Below are positions 1 to 8,807 of a stretch of DNA of 64,000 nucleotides, one piece after another. The notes under the pieces were generated by a model. The model had not been told where the DNA came from, made no database searches, and saw only the letters and a list, made by a program, of their open reading frames with translations. Source of the stretch: Candidatus Nyctobacter psychrophilus. GTDB lineage: Bacteria; Vulcanimicrobiota; Vulcanimicrobiia; Vulcanimicrobiales; Vulcanimicrobiaceae. The DNA lies in assembly GCA_014305025.1 (NCBI GenBank), contig JACRTY010000034.1:1-64000 (forward strand), in the 5' to 3' direction. The position numbers were made by a program, and so were the translations under genes. How positions within the stretch are numbered: the first letter of the stretch is position 1; each line of letters opens with the position of its first letter.

Positions 1-978
1 CGCGAGGCTGGCGGCCGGCGCCGCGGATGCCGCGCCGGTGGCTGCGGCGCCCGAAGCGGCGGCGCTCGGGGGCGCCGCGGGCGGGATCGCATCTTTGAGC
101 TGATCGTCGTACACGACGATGTTGGCTTTGCTGCGCAGGCTCGCGAGGAACTGCGGAATTTGCTGTTGCTCTTGCTGTTGCGTCAGCAGTTGCTTGATCT
201 TATCGCGCGAATTGGCCAGGGTCGCGACTTGCGCCGGCTTCTTTTGCTCGACTTGGATGATGTGATAGCCGAAGGGCGATTTCACCGGCGGCCCGATTTC
301 GCCGATCGGCTGCGAAAAGGCCGCGGCTTGGAACGACGGCACCATCTGCCCTTTGGCAAAGAATCCAAGCTCGCCGCCCTTGACCTTGCTCGAAGGATCG
401 GTTGAGTACTGCTGCGCAAGCGCCGCAAAATTTCCCGGGTTCGCCTTGAGCTTGGCCTCAACGGTTTGCGCCGTTTTGAGATCCGGCACCAGGATGTGGC
501 GCGCGCGCACTTGTTCGGCGGTGTCGAGGGTCGCGTGGTTCTTTTTCAGATAATTGGTGATGTCCGCATCGGTGACGTGGACGCTGCCGGCAACGGCCTT
601 TTCGACGATCAATTTCTGTCGCAGGATATTGCGCACGTCGTTTTCCGTCAGGTTCTGCGACTTGAGAATCTGATCGAACTGCCCCGGCGGATATTTGGAC
701 TTGATATCGTCCTCTTCTTTGGTCACCGCCGAGTCGGAAATGTCGATGTGGTTGTCCTTCGCGTACTGGTCGATCAGCGCGCCCTGAACGAGCTGATTGA
801 GCACCCCTTTGGCCTGCTGGCTGCCGTCGAGCTTCGCGTCGAACTCCGAGCGGGGAATGTTCTGCCCGTTGACCGATGCGACGTTGCCGCCGCCTCCGCC
901 GCCGCTCCCGCAGCCACCGAGGGCGAAACCGAGTACCAGTGTGGCCACGACGGCCGACGCGCGAGACGCGTGCAACAT
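1..978 (-). CDS. PrsA/SurA-type peptidyl-prolyl isomerase lipoprotein (3' end outside window)
   Basis: Extracytoplasmic foldase that isomerises X-Pro bonds of exported proteins. About 326 codons are visible. An N-terminal export signal ends in a lipobox LGGC (Cys23), followed by a Gly-rich tether. Residues 33-150 form a SurA-N-like helical segment (NGQNIPRSEFDAKL). Residues about 156-245 are a parvulin domain with the typical RARHILV, KGGELGFF and SPFGYHIIQVEQ blocks. The visible C-terminal tail is Ala/Pro-rich and runs off the window. The ATG is preceded by GGGAG at good spacing. It lies downstream of mfd on the same strand, separated by a long hairpin. The family is certain; whether the lipid anchor sits in the inner or outer membrane cannot be told. 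Confidence 0.9.
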   Translation of the reverse strand, partial: MLHASRASAVVATLVLGFALGGCGSGGGGGGNVASVNGQNIPRSEFDAKLDGSQQAKGVLNQLVQGALIDQYAKDNHIDISDSAVTKEEDDIKSKYPPGQFDQILKSQNLTENDVRNILRQKLIVEKAVAGSVHVTDADITNYLKKNHATLDTAEQVRARHILVPDLKTAQTVEAKLKANPGNFAALAQQYSTDPSSKVKGGELGFFAKGQMVPSFQAAAFSQPIGEIGPPVKSPFGYHIIQVEQKKPAQVATLANSRDKIKQLLTQQQEQQQIPQFLASLRSKANIVVYDDQLKDAIPPAAPPSAAASGAAATGAASAAPAASLA

Positions 979-1042
979 GCAAAACTCCCAGCCCGACATA
1001 ACAGTGCGGAGCTTGTGGCCCCGCAAACCCTCGCTCCTTCAC

Positions 1043-1093
1043 GTTGGGGGAGGCTGCACCCTGCGCAGTTGCGCAGGGCGCAGCCTCCCCAAC
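1043..1093. terminator. Long near-perfect hairpin between mfd and the foldase gene
   Basis: Two arms of 14-15 nt (GTTGGGGGAGGCTGC and its complement, one bulged G) enclose a second 9-bp stem (CCCTGCGCA/TGCGCAGGG) around a 2-nt loop, so about 51 nt fold back completely. No T-run follows on either strand, so it is not a canonical intrinsic terminator. It lies between the mfd stop and the foldase start and could be a terminator, an mRNA-stabilising stem or a REP-like element. Confidence 0.55.
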
Positions 1094-1108
1094 AAGCGGG
1101 CGAGCGCG

Positions 1109-4100
1109 CTATAGCGCGTCCAGCAGCGAGTGAAGCAGCGGGAGGTGCTCGGCCGCTTTACGAGCGGGGAGGTCGATCGTGATGCGGCCGTCGCCGAGAC
1201 GGAAACGGTTGCGCGTCAGCGATTGGAGCTTGGGGATCGCCGTGGGGGCGATGGCGAAGCCTGCGCCGACGCCCAGGGTGAGGCGGCTTTCGTCGATGAC
1301 CACGCGAGTGACGCCCTTGCGCAGCGCGACGGTCCGCAACTTCGTGATTTCGATCAGGTTGGCCAGCGGTTCCGGCAGTGCTCCGAAGCGATCGCGCAGC
1401 CCTTCGGCCATTTCCTGCACCTCGGTCTCGCTGCGGGCGTTGGCCAGTTGCTGATAGGCTCCGATCTTCTGCGAGACTTGCGGGATGTAGCCGTTCGGAA
1501 TGTAGGCGTCGAGCTTGACGTCGATGACGGCTTCGCGCCGTTGGGGCAACGCCGCTTCGGCGCCCTTGCGTTCGGCGATCGCCTGCGCCAGCAACTCGCA
1601 GTACGTCTCGAAGCCCACCGCGCCGATGAAGCCGGACTGCGCGGCGCCGAGCAAGTTGCCGGCGCCGCGAATCTCCAGGTCGCGCATCGCCACCTGTAAT
1701 CCGCTGCCCAGGTGCGTAAATTCGCGAATCGCTTCCAACCGCGCTTTCGCGTCCTCGCTCAGCGCCTTGTGCGCTTGGTATAACAAATACGCATAGGCCT
1801 GATGGTTCGAGCGACCCACGCGGCCGCGCAGTTGATAGAGTTGCGCGAGTCCGAAGCGATCCGCATCGTTGACGATGATCGTGTTCACGTTAGGAATGTC
1901 GATGCCGTTCTCGATGATGGTCGTTGCCACCAGCACGTCGATCTCGCCATCGACGAAGCGCGCCATGACCGGTTCGAGTTCGCTCTCGCCCATCTGACCG
2001 TGGCCGACGGCGACGCGCGCTTTGGGAACCAGCCGCTCCAGCGCGCGAGCGACGCCGTAGATCGATTCGATGCGGTTGTGGAGATAGTACACTTGGCCGC
2101 CGCGATCGAGTTCCTGATCGATCGCCTTCTGAACGATCGCATCGGAAAACGGTACGACGACCGTCTTGATCGACATGCGATTTTTGGGCGGCGTCTGGAT
2201 GAGCGAGAGGTCGCGCACGCCCAGCAGCGACATGTGCAGGGTGCGGGGAATTGGCGTCGCGGACAGCGTCATCACGTCGACCGAGGCTCGCATCGCTTTG
2301 AGCCGCTCTTTGTGCATCACGCCGAAACGCTGCTCTTCATCGACGACGATCAACCCAAGGTCGGCGAACACGACGTCTTTCTGCAAGAGCCGGTGCGTGC
2401 CGACGACGATGTCGACCTTGCCGTCGGCGAGGTCGCGCAGAATGGCCTGCTGCTCTTTTTTGGTTCTGAAGCGCGACAGCTCTTCGATGCGCACCGGAAA
2501 GCTCGCAAAGCGCCCCGCGAACGTCCGGTGGTGCTGCGCCGCGAGCAACGTCGTCGGCACGAGTACCGCGACCTGTTTCTGGTCGGCGATTGCCTTGAAG
2601 GCGGCCCGCACCGCGACCTCCGTCTTACCGTAGCCGACGTCGCCGCAGACCAGCCGGTCCATCGGCCGTGGCCGCTCCATGTCGCCTTTCGCGTCGTCGA
2701 TCGCTCTTTGTTGGTCGGGCGTCGTCTCGTAGGGGAAGGCCTCTTCGAGTTCGGCCTGCCACGGTGAGTCCGGCGCGAACGCGTGCCCCGGCGCGGCTTC
2801 ACGTTCGGCATAGAGCGCGACCAGGCCGTCGGCGATCTTCGCCAGGCTCTCGGAGACGCGCGACTTCGTGCGGGCCCAATCCGCCCCCCCCATCTTGGAG
2901 AGGCGCGGCGCTGCCCCTTCGCTCGCGCCGTACTTGGTGACCGCGTGCATTTGGGTGACCGGCACGAGCATGCGGTCGGTGCCCGCATACTTCAGGTCGA
3001 TATAATCCTGGGTCGCGCCGAGAATCGTCTCGGTGCGCAGGCCGAGGTACTGCCCGATGCCGTGCACCGCGTGCACCACGTGATCGCCGACGCGCAGGTC
3101 CGCAAGCGTAACGGGAACGCCTTCCTTGACGGCGCGCAGCTTGACGCGTTTGGGCGGCTGACCGTAGATCTCGCGGTCGCCGAGCACATGCAAGCGCAAG
3201 CCCGGAATTGCGAACCCGGCTTCGATGCTGCCTTGATCGACGAAGACCGTGCCCCCGCGCGTCATCCCCGCGCCGTTGCCGACGAATGAAGCCGCACCGC
3301 TCTCGCGCAGGTGCAGCAGCGTGGCGGTGCGTTCAACGTCCAGGCCCGCAGCGCGCAACATCTCGGCAAGCCGCGAAGCACCGGAGGCGACGAGCGCGAC
3401 CGTTTCGCCGTTGTGGACCCAGGCCTTAACGTGCTCGAGAAACATCGTCAGTTGGCGGTTGAAGTGCTCGACCGGCCGGGTCTCCAGCACGAAGCCGTCT
3501 AAGAGCGGCGGCAGCCACGGCGTGGCTGCGCCTTCGATAGCGCCGGGCATGATCAGCACGCGGCGGTTTACGAGCGACCTTCCCAGTGCGGCAAGATTCG
3601 GCTGCGGCGCGGTTACGTCGGCCAACAACGCTTCGCCGACTGCCTCTTCATCGACGGACAGTTCGCCGGAATCGACCGCTGCCAGGAGGACGTGTTCTTC
3701 GCGCGAGCGTTCTTCGTCGAGAGCATGCTCGACGGTCGCGAGCATCGCCGGCTCTTCGAGCACGACGAGGTTGTCGCCCGGCAGATAGTCGAGCAACGTT
3801 TCGCGTTGCTCGTAGGCCAGCGACAGCCACGCTTCGGGGAGGTCCGCTCCGCCCGCGATATATGAGCGCGCCGCCGATAGCGTGGCGGGCGTCCCCGTGA
3901 TGCGTGACGCGACGCCGGCGCGGAGCGCTTCGTCGCGGGGCAGTTCGCTCCAGGGCACGACGTCGAGGGTTTCGAGCGATTCCGTGCTGCGCTGCGTCGC
4001 CAGGTCGAAGCTGCGAATCGATTCGATCCCGTCGCCGAAGAACTCAACGCGGGCCGGCGCGCCAGCGCTCGCGGCCCAGACGTCGATGAGGCCGCCGCGC

Positions 4101-4585
4101 ACGGCGTATTGGCCTGCCGCCGATACGACGTCGACGCGATGGTAGCCGACCTCGAACAGTCGTCGCTGCAACGTCTCGAACCCGGCCTCGTCGCCGAGCT
4201 TCAAGCCGAACGAGCAGGCCGCGAAGGCTTCCCGCGGCATGACGTACTGTCGCAGTGCCGCCACCGGGACGACCGCAATTTGGGGCTTGCCGGCCAGCAA
4301 GTCGGCGAGTAGCGTCATGCGTGCGCTGCGTTCGGACGGCGACTCGATGATGCCGACGCTTTCTTCGCGTGGACGGACGAGCGTCACGGGTGGCGCCCCG
4401 GCACCGTCCGCTAAGTAGTACGACAGATCGGCGAAGGTGCGCTCGGCGATGTCCGCCGTCGCCACGACCACCGCCGTCGGGACGCGCAGCGCCCGGAAAA
4501 TCCCCGCCAGCAGGTAGGGTCGCGCCGCCGCCGTCGTTTCGTGCAACGCGAAGGCGCCCCGATGCGAGCGAAGACGCTCGAGCAA
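1109..4585 (-). CDS. mfd: Transcription-repair coupling factor Mfd
   Basis: ATP-dependent translocase that removes RNA polymerase stalled at lesions and recruits UvrA. The length of 1158 aa is usual for the family. Order of domains: UvrB-homology N-terminal half, CarD-like polymerase-interaction domain at about residues 495-555 (LRVGDHVVHAVHGIGQYLG), then a RecG-like SF2 motor with Walker A GDVGYGKTE near 648 and Walker B DEEQ near 747, followed by the TRCF C-terminal domain. The reading frame opens at TTG; no better ATG or GTG is seen just upstream and the Shine-Dalgarno is weak, so the exact start is less certain than the identity. The foldase gene follows on the same strand. Confidence 0.97.
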   Translation of the reverse strand: MLERLRSHRGAFALHETTAAARPYLLAGIFRALRVPTAVVVATADIAERTFADLSYYLADGAGAPPVTLVRPREESVGIIESPSERSARMTLLADLLAGKPQIAVVPVAALRQYVMPREAFAACSFGLKLGDEAGFETLQRRLFEVGYHRVDVVSAAGQYAVRGGLIDVWAASAGAPARVEFFGDGIESIRSFDLATQRSTESLETLDVVPWSELPRDEALRAGVASRITGTPATLSAARSYIAGGADLPEAWLSLAYEQRETLLDYLPGDNLVVLEEPAMLATVEHALDEERSREEHVLLAAVDSGELSVDEEAVGEALLADVTAPQPNLAALGRSLVNRRVLIMPGAIEGAATPWLPPLLDGFVLETRPVEHFNRQLTMFLEHVKAWVHNGETVALVASGASRLAEMLRAAGLDVERTATLLHLRESGAASFVGNGAGMTRGGTVFVDQGSIEAGFAIPGLRLHVLGDREIYGQPPKRVKLRAVKEGVPVTLADLRVGDHVVHAVHGIGQYLGLRTETILGATQDYIDLKYAGTDRMLVPVTQMHAVTKYGASEGAAPRLSKMGGADWARTKSRVSESLAKIADGLVALYAEREAAPGHAFAPDSPWQAELEEAFPYETTPDQQRAIDDAKGDMERPRPMDRLVCGDVGYGKTEVAVRAAFKAIADQKQVAVLVPTTLLAAQHHRTFAGRFASFPVRIEELSRFRTKKEQQAILRDLADGKVDIVVGTHRLLQKDVVFADLGLIVVDEEQRFGVMHKERLKAMRASVDVMTLSATPIPRTLHMSLLGVRDLSLIQTPPKNRMSIKTVVVPFSDAIVQKAIDQELDRGGQVYYLHNRIESIYGVARALERLVPKARVAVGHGQMGESELEPVMARFVDGEIDVLVATTIIENGIDIPNVNTIIVNDADRFGLAQLYQLRGRVGRSNHQAYAYLLYQAHKALSEDAKARLEAIREFTHLGSGLQVAMRDLEIRGAGNLLGAAQSGFIGAVGFETYCELLAQAIAERKGAEAALPQRREAVIDVKLDAYIPNGYIPQVSQKIGAYQQLANARSETEVQEMAEGLRDRFGALPEPLANLIEITKLRTVALRKGVTRVVIDESRLTLGVGAGFAIAPTAIPKLQSLTRNRFRLGDGRITIDLPARKAAEHLPLLHSLLDAL

Positions 4586-4794
4586 TCCGGCGAGCGGACG
4601 GCTGGAACTCGGAAGCGCGCGGACGAGCGACGGAGCGAGTGTAGCGATGGGTGGCCTCGGGGAAAATGTCGGCGGGAAGCAGCCCGTTCGTTCGACCCGC
4701 GAGCCGACTTCCCGGTTACGGCGCGACCCGCGCTACATTGCTTCACTACGACACGACGGACGCCGGGCAGCGTCCGCCAGGAGGTATTCACGAC

Positions 4795-5190
4795 ATGGCA
4801 GATATCGCGCGCACCACTCGCCAGACACCGGCGCGCAGTCCGTTCGGCGACGGATTGGGGTGGGACCCGTTCCGCAACTTTTTCACCGGCCCCGGCAGCG
4901 TCGGCAGTTTCGCCGGCGTCGAGGTCACGCGCACCGAAAACGGGGGCTACCACGTCGAGATCCCCGTCGCCGGGTTCAAACCGGAGGAGATCGACGTCAC
5001 GCTCGACGACGACGTGCTGACCGTCGCCGGCAAGAGCGACCGGCGTCAATTTACGCGCTCCCTGCTGCTACCCGATGAGATCGACGCGGAAAATATTGAG
5101 GCCAAAGTGGAGCACGGATTGCTCAGCTTGGATCTCAATATCCACCCGAAAGCGCAGCCGAAGAAAATCTCGGTGAAAGTGGGCTCGTAG
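4795..5190 (+). CDS. Hsp20/alpha-crystallin small heat-shock protein
   Basis: ATP-independent holdase of 131 aa. Residues about 35-130 form the alpha-crystallin domain: VEVTRTENGGYHVEIPVAGF, then KPEEIDVTLDDDVLTVAGK, and a C-terminal GLLSLDLNI strand pair ending in a KKISVKV tail. The ATG is chosen because AGGAGGT sits 9 nt upstream; a longer in-frame reading to the left lacks such a site. It is divergent from mfd and convergent with the MocR gene, with a hairpin between them. No CIRCE or ROSE-type thermosensor is visible in the 209-nt upstream gap. Confidence 0.93.
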   Translation: MADIARTTRQTPARSPFGDGLGWDPFRNFFTGPGSVGSFAGVEVTRTENGGYHVEIPVAGFKPEEIDVTLDDDVLTVAGKSDRRQFTRSLLLPDEIDAENIEAKVEHGLLSLDLNIHPKAQPKKISVKVGS

Positions 5191-5210
5191 GCCACCTGAA
5201 TAATCACGAT

Positions 5211-5242
5211 GCGCGACGGCGGCCTAAGGGTCGCCGTCGCGC
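5211..5242. terminator. Bidirectional hairpin terminator between hsp20 and mocR-type gene
   Basis: A perfect 11-bp stem (GCGCGACGGCG / CGCCGTCGCGC) with a 10-nt loop lies between the converging ends of the small heat-shock gene and the MocR-type regulator. No U-tract is evident, so efficiency is uncertain; its position fits a shared terminator. Confidence 0.6.
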
Positions 5243-5244
5243 GC

Positions 5245-6762
5245 TCACGTCGGGGAACCGAAGTCTGAAGCCACGCGCGCAAGCGTATCGACGCCCGCGC
5301 GGATAGCGGCCAAGTCCACCGCCGCGTAGCCGAGCAAGAGACCTCTGCGCACAGCGGCGCCCGCGAAAAACGGAGACAGCGCCAAGACGTCGACTCCCCT
5401 CCGGCCGAGCGCGAACGACAGCGCGACGTCATCGACATCGTCGGGCAGTTCGGCGACGAGAAAACCGCCCGCAGGCGACGGCTCCAGCCGGACGAGATCC
5501 CCGAGCTTGTGCCGCACGCGCGCCAACAGACAATCCTGCCGTTCCGCGCATACGGGGCGCGCCTTGCGAACGTAGCGCGCGAAAAATCCCTCGTCCATGA
5601 AATCGGTAAGCACGGCCTGAGCGAGTGCCGGCGGATATTCGTCGATGAAATAGCGGGCACTCGTGAACGAGTCGACCAACTCGCGCGGAAGCACCGCATA
5701 GCCGATGCGCAGACCCTGGAACACGATCTTATTGAAGGTGCCGACGTAGATGACCCGACCGGAACGATCAAGACCCTGCAGAGCGGCGAGCGGCCGGCCG
5801 TCGTAGCGCAATTCGCTATCGTAGTCATCTTCTATGATCCAGGCGTTTGCGCTCTCGGCAGCGTGCAGGAGGTCAAGTCGCCGCCGCAGCGTCATGGTGG
5901 CGCCCAGTGGAAACTGATGCGAGGGCGTGGCGTAGATTAGACGAGGCCTCGGCGCGAGTTGTAGTCCCGTTGCGACGTCGAGCCCTTCGGCATCCACGGG
6001 CACGGGAACGACGTGCTCCGTGCGCAGACGCAGTGCGCCGCGAGCCGCCGGGTAACCCGGTTCTTCCATCCAGACCGCATCGTGCGGGCCGACCAACAGC
6101 ATGGCGCACATGAAGATCGCGGCATGTGCGCCCGAGACGACGGCGATTTGATCGGCCTCGCAAAGGACGGCGCGCGTATTGCGAAGGTGCGCGGCGATCG
6201 CCTCGCGGAGAGGCCGGTATCCGAGAGGTTCACGCTCGCTGAGTAGCGCTCCCGGCGCATCGCGCAGGCGGCGAGCCGCCAGACGGGCCCATGGTGCGAA
6301 CGGAAACACATCGATCGGCGTTGCCGCAATCTGGAACGCGCGAGGCGCGGCCAGCGGATACGGCAACTCCATGCGCAATGCGGACAGCAAGGCCGCGGCG
6401 GGCGCCAAGGCTGCGTGCCCGCGCTGCGACGCGCCGGGAGAGGCCTCGGATGGTGCCTTGGGGGATCGTTCACGTGTTGCGTCCGCAGCGACAAAGGTGC
6501 CCGAACCAGCGCGTCCGACCAAATAGCCTTCAGCGAGCAACTGTTCGTACGCAGCCAAAACGGTGTTTCGTGATACGCCGAGTTCGCGTGCGAACGTACG
6601 GGACGACGGCAATGCGTCGCCCGCGTGCAGACGATCGCCCAGAACCGCTTCACGCAGACGGCTATAGAGTTGTCGATGTTTCGGTGTGGCGGACTGCGGA
6701 TCGAGGGCGACGCCGACGACCTGCAAATCGAAAGGCGCGATTCTCACCGGGTTGACTTCCAC
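5245..6762 (-). CDS. MocR/PdxR-type GntR regulator with aminotransferase domain
   Basis: Transcription factor of 505 aa that fuses a GntR winged helix (residues about 25-92, with SSRTFARELGVSRNTV and AGSGTFV) to a fold-type I aminotransferase domain (about 130-500). The PLP lysine is K345 in GTFNKIVFQGLRIGY; EDDYDSELRY, which carries the cofactor-contacting Asp/Tyr, is also present. MocR proteins usually sense PLP or amino compounds and regulate a neighbouring gene. The genes upstream on the same strand, an SDR and an AhpD-like protein, are possible targets but not typical ones. The target is unknown. Confidence 0.93.
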   Translation of the reverse strand: MEVNPVRIAPFDLQVVGVALDPQSATPKHRQLYSRLREAVLGDRLHAGDALPSSRTFARELGVSRNTVLAAYEQLLAEGYLVGRAGSGTFVAADATRERSPKAPSEASPGASQRGHAALAPAAALLSALRMELPYPLAAPRAFQIAATPIDVFPFAPWARLAARRLRDAPGALLSEREPLGYRPLREAIAAHLRNTRAVLCEADQIAVVSGAHAAIFMCAMLLVGPHDAVWMEEPGYPAARGALRLRTEHVVPVPVDAEGLDVATGLQLAPRPRLIYATPSHQFPLGATMTLRRRLDLLHAAESANAWIIEDDYDSELRYDGRPLAALQGLDRSGRVIYVGTFNKIVFQGLRIGYAVLPRELVDSFTSARYFIDEYPPALAQAVLTDFMDEGFFARYVRKARPVCAERQDCLLARVRHKLGDLVRLEPSPAGGFLVAELPDDVDDVALSFALGRRGVDVLALSPFFAGAAVRRGLLLGYAAVDLAAIRAGVDTLARVASDFGSPT

Positions 6763-6881
6763 TGGAAGAGGTACTGCGTTGGCATGCCGCGGTAGTTGTT
6801 AGCCGCAGCGTAAAGGCGCCCCGCCATCCTCGCTCAAGCGAAGTGGGAATGCGAGAAGGGTGCCGCACTTAGCGCTACCCC

Positions 6882-7823
6882 TTATCCAAACGTTTCCGGT
6901 GAACGTCCCGGGCTCGGTAAACTGACCGAAGCCGCGTTAGCAGGTTTTCCGAACTGCGGCGATAGGCCGAATTTTTTCAGGATCGCAATGTCGAGGAACT
7001 TCTCAGGCAGGAACCGCGCGAGGATCACAAGTTTCGCGGCGTCTTTGCCGACAAGGTAGCGTGTCGCGGGATTGCGGTCGGTCAGGGCGCGCTCTACCAC
7101 CTTCGCCACCGCTTCTGGCGGGCTGCCGGCCCGTTCATTCGCGGTGAAGGTTTTCGCCATCCGGCGCATTGGCTCGCCGTAGAGCGCGGCTGCGTCCGCT
7201 GGCAGAGCGGCGATCGTCTTCTCGACTCCGCCGAGCGTTTTTTCGATCGCGGGCGTGTTGATCGAGCCGGGTTCTATCAGGCAAACGCAGATGCCCTGGG
7301 TGCGCAGTTCGAGTCGCAGCGCTTGGCTCATCGACGCGAAGGCTGCCTTGGAACTGGAGATTGCGCCGGCGAAGGGCGGCGCGATGTGGTCGCCCACGGA
7401 TCCCATGTTGACGATGCGCCCATTCGCCTTGCGCACCAGCGGCAGAAACGCCGCAGTGACGCCAATCTGGCCAAATAGATTGATCTCGTAGAGCTCGCGC
7501 AGCGCTTCGGGCGGCGTGCACTCTACCGGCGCGACGATGCCGATGCCCGCGTTGTTGAAGAGTCCGTCGAGACCGCGGCCGGCGAGTCGCGCCTCCACTT
7601 CACGGGCTGCGGCGGCGATCGATTCGCGGTCACGCACGTCGAGCACCACCGCTTCAAGCGCACCCCGAGCGGCCGCAATCAGCGCTTCGCCGTCGGCGTT
7701 CTCCCGCACGGTTGCGAACACGCGCCAACCGTTGCCGGCCAGTCGGATCGCCGTCGCCCGACCGATGCCGCTGGAAGCACCGGTGATAACGACGCTCTTG
7801 GTTGCAGTTGCCCCTTGCTTCAC
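6882..7823 (-). CDS. SDR-family NAD(P)-dependent oxidoreductase, catalytic Tyr replaced
   Basis: Classical short-chain dehydrogenase fold, 313 aa. The dinucleotide motif TGASSGIG is near residue 14 and NNAGIG is present, followed by a GRIVNMGSVG strand with the catalytic Ser. The YxxxK motif is changed: the segment reads GAISSSKAAF, so Ile occupies the Tyr position while the Lys is kept. The codon is ATC. This argues for lost or altered catalysis, or a binding role. The GTG start lies 1 nt after the stop of the AhpD-like gene, so the two are probably co-transcribed. Substrate unknown. Confidence 0.88.
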   Translation of the reverse strand: MKQGATATKSVVITGASSGIGRATAIRLAGNGWRVFATVRENADGEALIAAARGALEAVVLDVRDRESIAAAAREVEARLAGRGLDGLFNNAGIGIVAPVECTPPEALRELYEINLFGQIGVTAAFLPLVRKANGRIVNMGSVGDHIAPPFAGAISSSKAAFASMSQALRLELRTQGICVCLIEPGSINTPAIEKTLGGVEKTIAALPADAAALYGEPMRRMAKTFTANERAGSPPEAVAKVVERALTDRNPATRYLVGKDAAKLVILARFLPEKFLDIAILKKFGLSPQFGKPANAASVSLPSPGRSPETFG

Positions 7824-7824
7824 T

Positions 7825-8319
7825 TTACGCAGTTGCCCCGACCGCAGCGTTGTCAGCGGCGGGTCGATACGTGCCCGGAGTCGTGCGCGACGCGATGGCG
7901 AGACGGTTCCACGTGTTGATCGCTGCGATCGCGGCCGTCAGTGCGGCAATCTCATGGCGCGAAAAGTGTTTACGCGCCCCTTCGTACACGTCATCAGGTG
8001 CGTGGGTCTCGGCGATGCGCGTGATTGCTTCGGTCCAGGCCAGTGCAGCGCGCTCGCGTTCGCTGTAAAAGGACGTCTCGCGCCAGGCCGCAAGCTCGTA
8101 TAACCGCTGCTCCGTCTCCCCGGCTGCGCGCGCGTCCTTCGTGTGCATGTCGATGCAGTAGGCGCAGCCGTTGAGAATGCTGGCGCGCATCTTGACGAGA
8201 TGCAGCAGGGAGGGCTCGATCCCGCTCTCGGCCACTGCCTGCTCCAGATCCAAGAGCGCTTTCATTCCTTTTGGAAAGTCCTGAGCGAAGTCCCATCGTT
8301 GTTCCATGTCGTCGATCAC
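7825..8319 (-). CDS. AhpD-like / carboxymuconolactone decarboxylase-family protein
   Basis: Alkylhydroperoxidase-type protein of 164 aa. The signature NGCAYCIDMH gives a CxxC pair (Cys52, Cys55) and His59, the usual redox and proton-relay residues of the CMD family. It may reduce peroxides or quinone-like substrates; specificity is not visible. The GTG start is favoured by GAGAGG about 6 nt upstream; an internal ATG four codons on (MEQRW) is the alternative. It is the first gene of a two-gene unit with the SDR. Confidence 0.87.
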   Translation of the reverse strand: MIDDMEQRWDFAQDFPKGMKALLDLEQAVAESGIEPSLLHLVKMRASILNGCAYCIDMHTKDARAAGETEQRLYELAAWRETSFYSERERAALAWTEAITRIAETHAPDDVYEGARKHFSRHEIAALTAAIAAINTWNRLAIASRTTPGTYRPAADNAAVGATA

Positions 8320-8625
8320 CGTAGCCTCTCAAGTGGCCATGCTCGCGGGGAGCCGCGGACGAAAAGCATCGCGCTTCACTACGGCAGCTTGACGCGCAAT
8401 GGGCCGAAATTGTGTCGCCGCCACACCCGAAAACCGACATTTTGCTATTCGAAAGTCGCCACTTTCGTCCGATCGTAGCACACGATCGTCCGACTGTGCG
8501 CGACGTCGCAGCTTTAGTGGTGCTATCTTGACCGAATGTTAAAGCGTCGAAAGAGCCCGGCTCTTGTTGTCGTGACCGTCCGGTGAATGCGATGCGCCAC
8601 GCTCCATGACTGCAAAGGCTTCGCG
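8320..8625. other. Intergenic region with stacked inverted repeats
   Basis: No supported gene. It holds two adjacent dyads (annotated separately) and a short AAGAGC-CCG-GCTCTT stem at 8551-8565. It is visibly richer in A/T than the neighbouring coding DNA and marks the left edge of a stretch of gene fragments. Confidence 0.5.
8450..8488. promoter_or_regulatory. Two adjacent perfect inverted repeats upstream of ahpD-like gene
   Basis: CGAAAGT-CGCC-ACTTTCG is followed within 2 nt by CGATCGT-AGCAC-ACGATCG. Both have 7-bp arms and 4-5-nt centres, typical of dimeric repressor operators (TetR, MarR or GntR size). They lie about 130 nt upstream of the AhpD-like start, on the side from which that gene would be transcribed. 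Function inferred from symmetry and position only. Confidence 0.4.
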
Positions 8626-8807
8626 GTGAGAGTCACGGTCTTCGGCTCAACGGGCGGCACGGGCGAACAGATCGTGCGGGGAGCGCTGTCCGCCGGCTAC
8701 GATGTGACTGCGATAACTAGGCGCCGCGATGGGTGTCTCTCACGGATTCGAAGCTGCGCGTCGCCTTGGGCGATGCCTTGGACCCAGCGTTTGCACGTGA
8801 CGCGCTC
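8626..8807 (+). pseudogene. NAD(P)H-binding (NmrA/SDR-atypical) gene, 5' fragment with frameshift
   Basis: The reading starts at GTG with VRVTVFGSTGGTGEQIV, the Rossmann GxTGxTG motif of atypical SDR/NmrA-type NAD(P)-binding proteins, and continues to AGYDVTAITRR. The continuation, SKLRVALGDALDPAFARDAL, lies in another frame, so a frameshift falls at about 8722-8735. The homology then ends abruptly at about 8807, where recombinase sequence begins in the same frame. Only about 60 of an expected 200 or more residues remain, so it cannot be functional. Confidence 0.7.

Noticed and set aside
458-1042. Minus-strand open frame of 194 codons over the foldase start
   Set aside because: Arg/His-rich shadow; the true foldase frame has a lipobox, parvulin motifs and a good ribosome site.
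1802-2767. 321-codon plus-strand frame inside mfd
   Set aside because: Antisense to conserved Mfd helicase motifs; composition is that of a complement strand.
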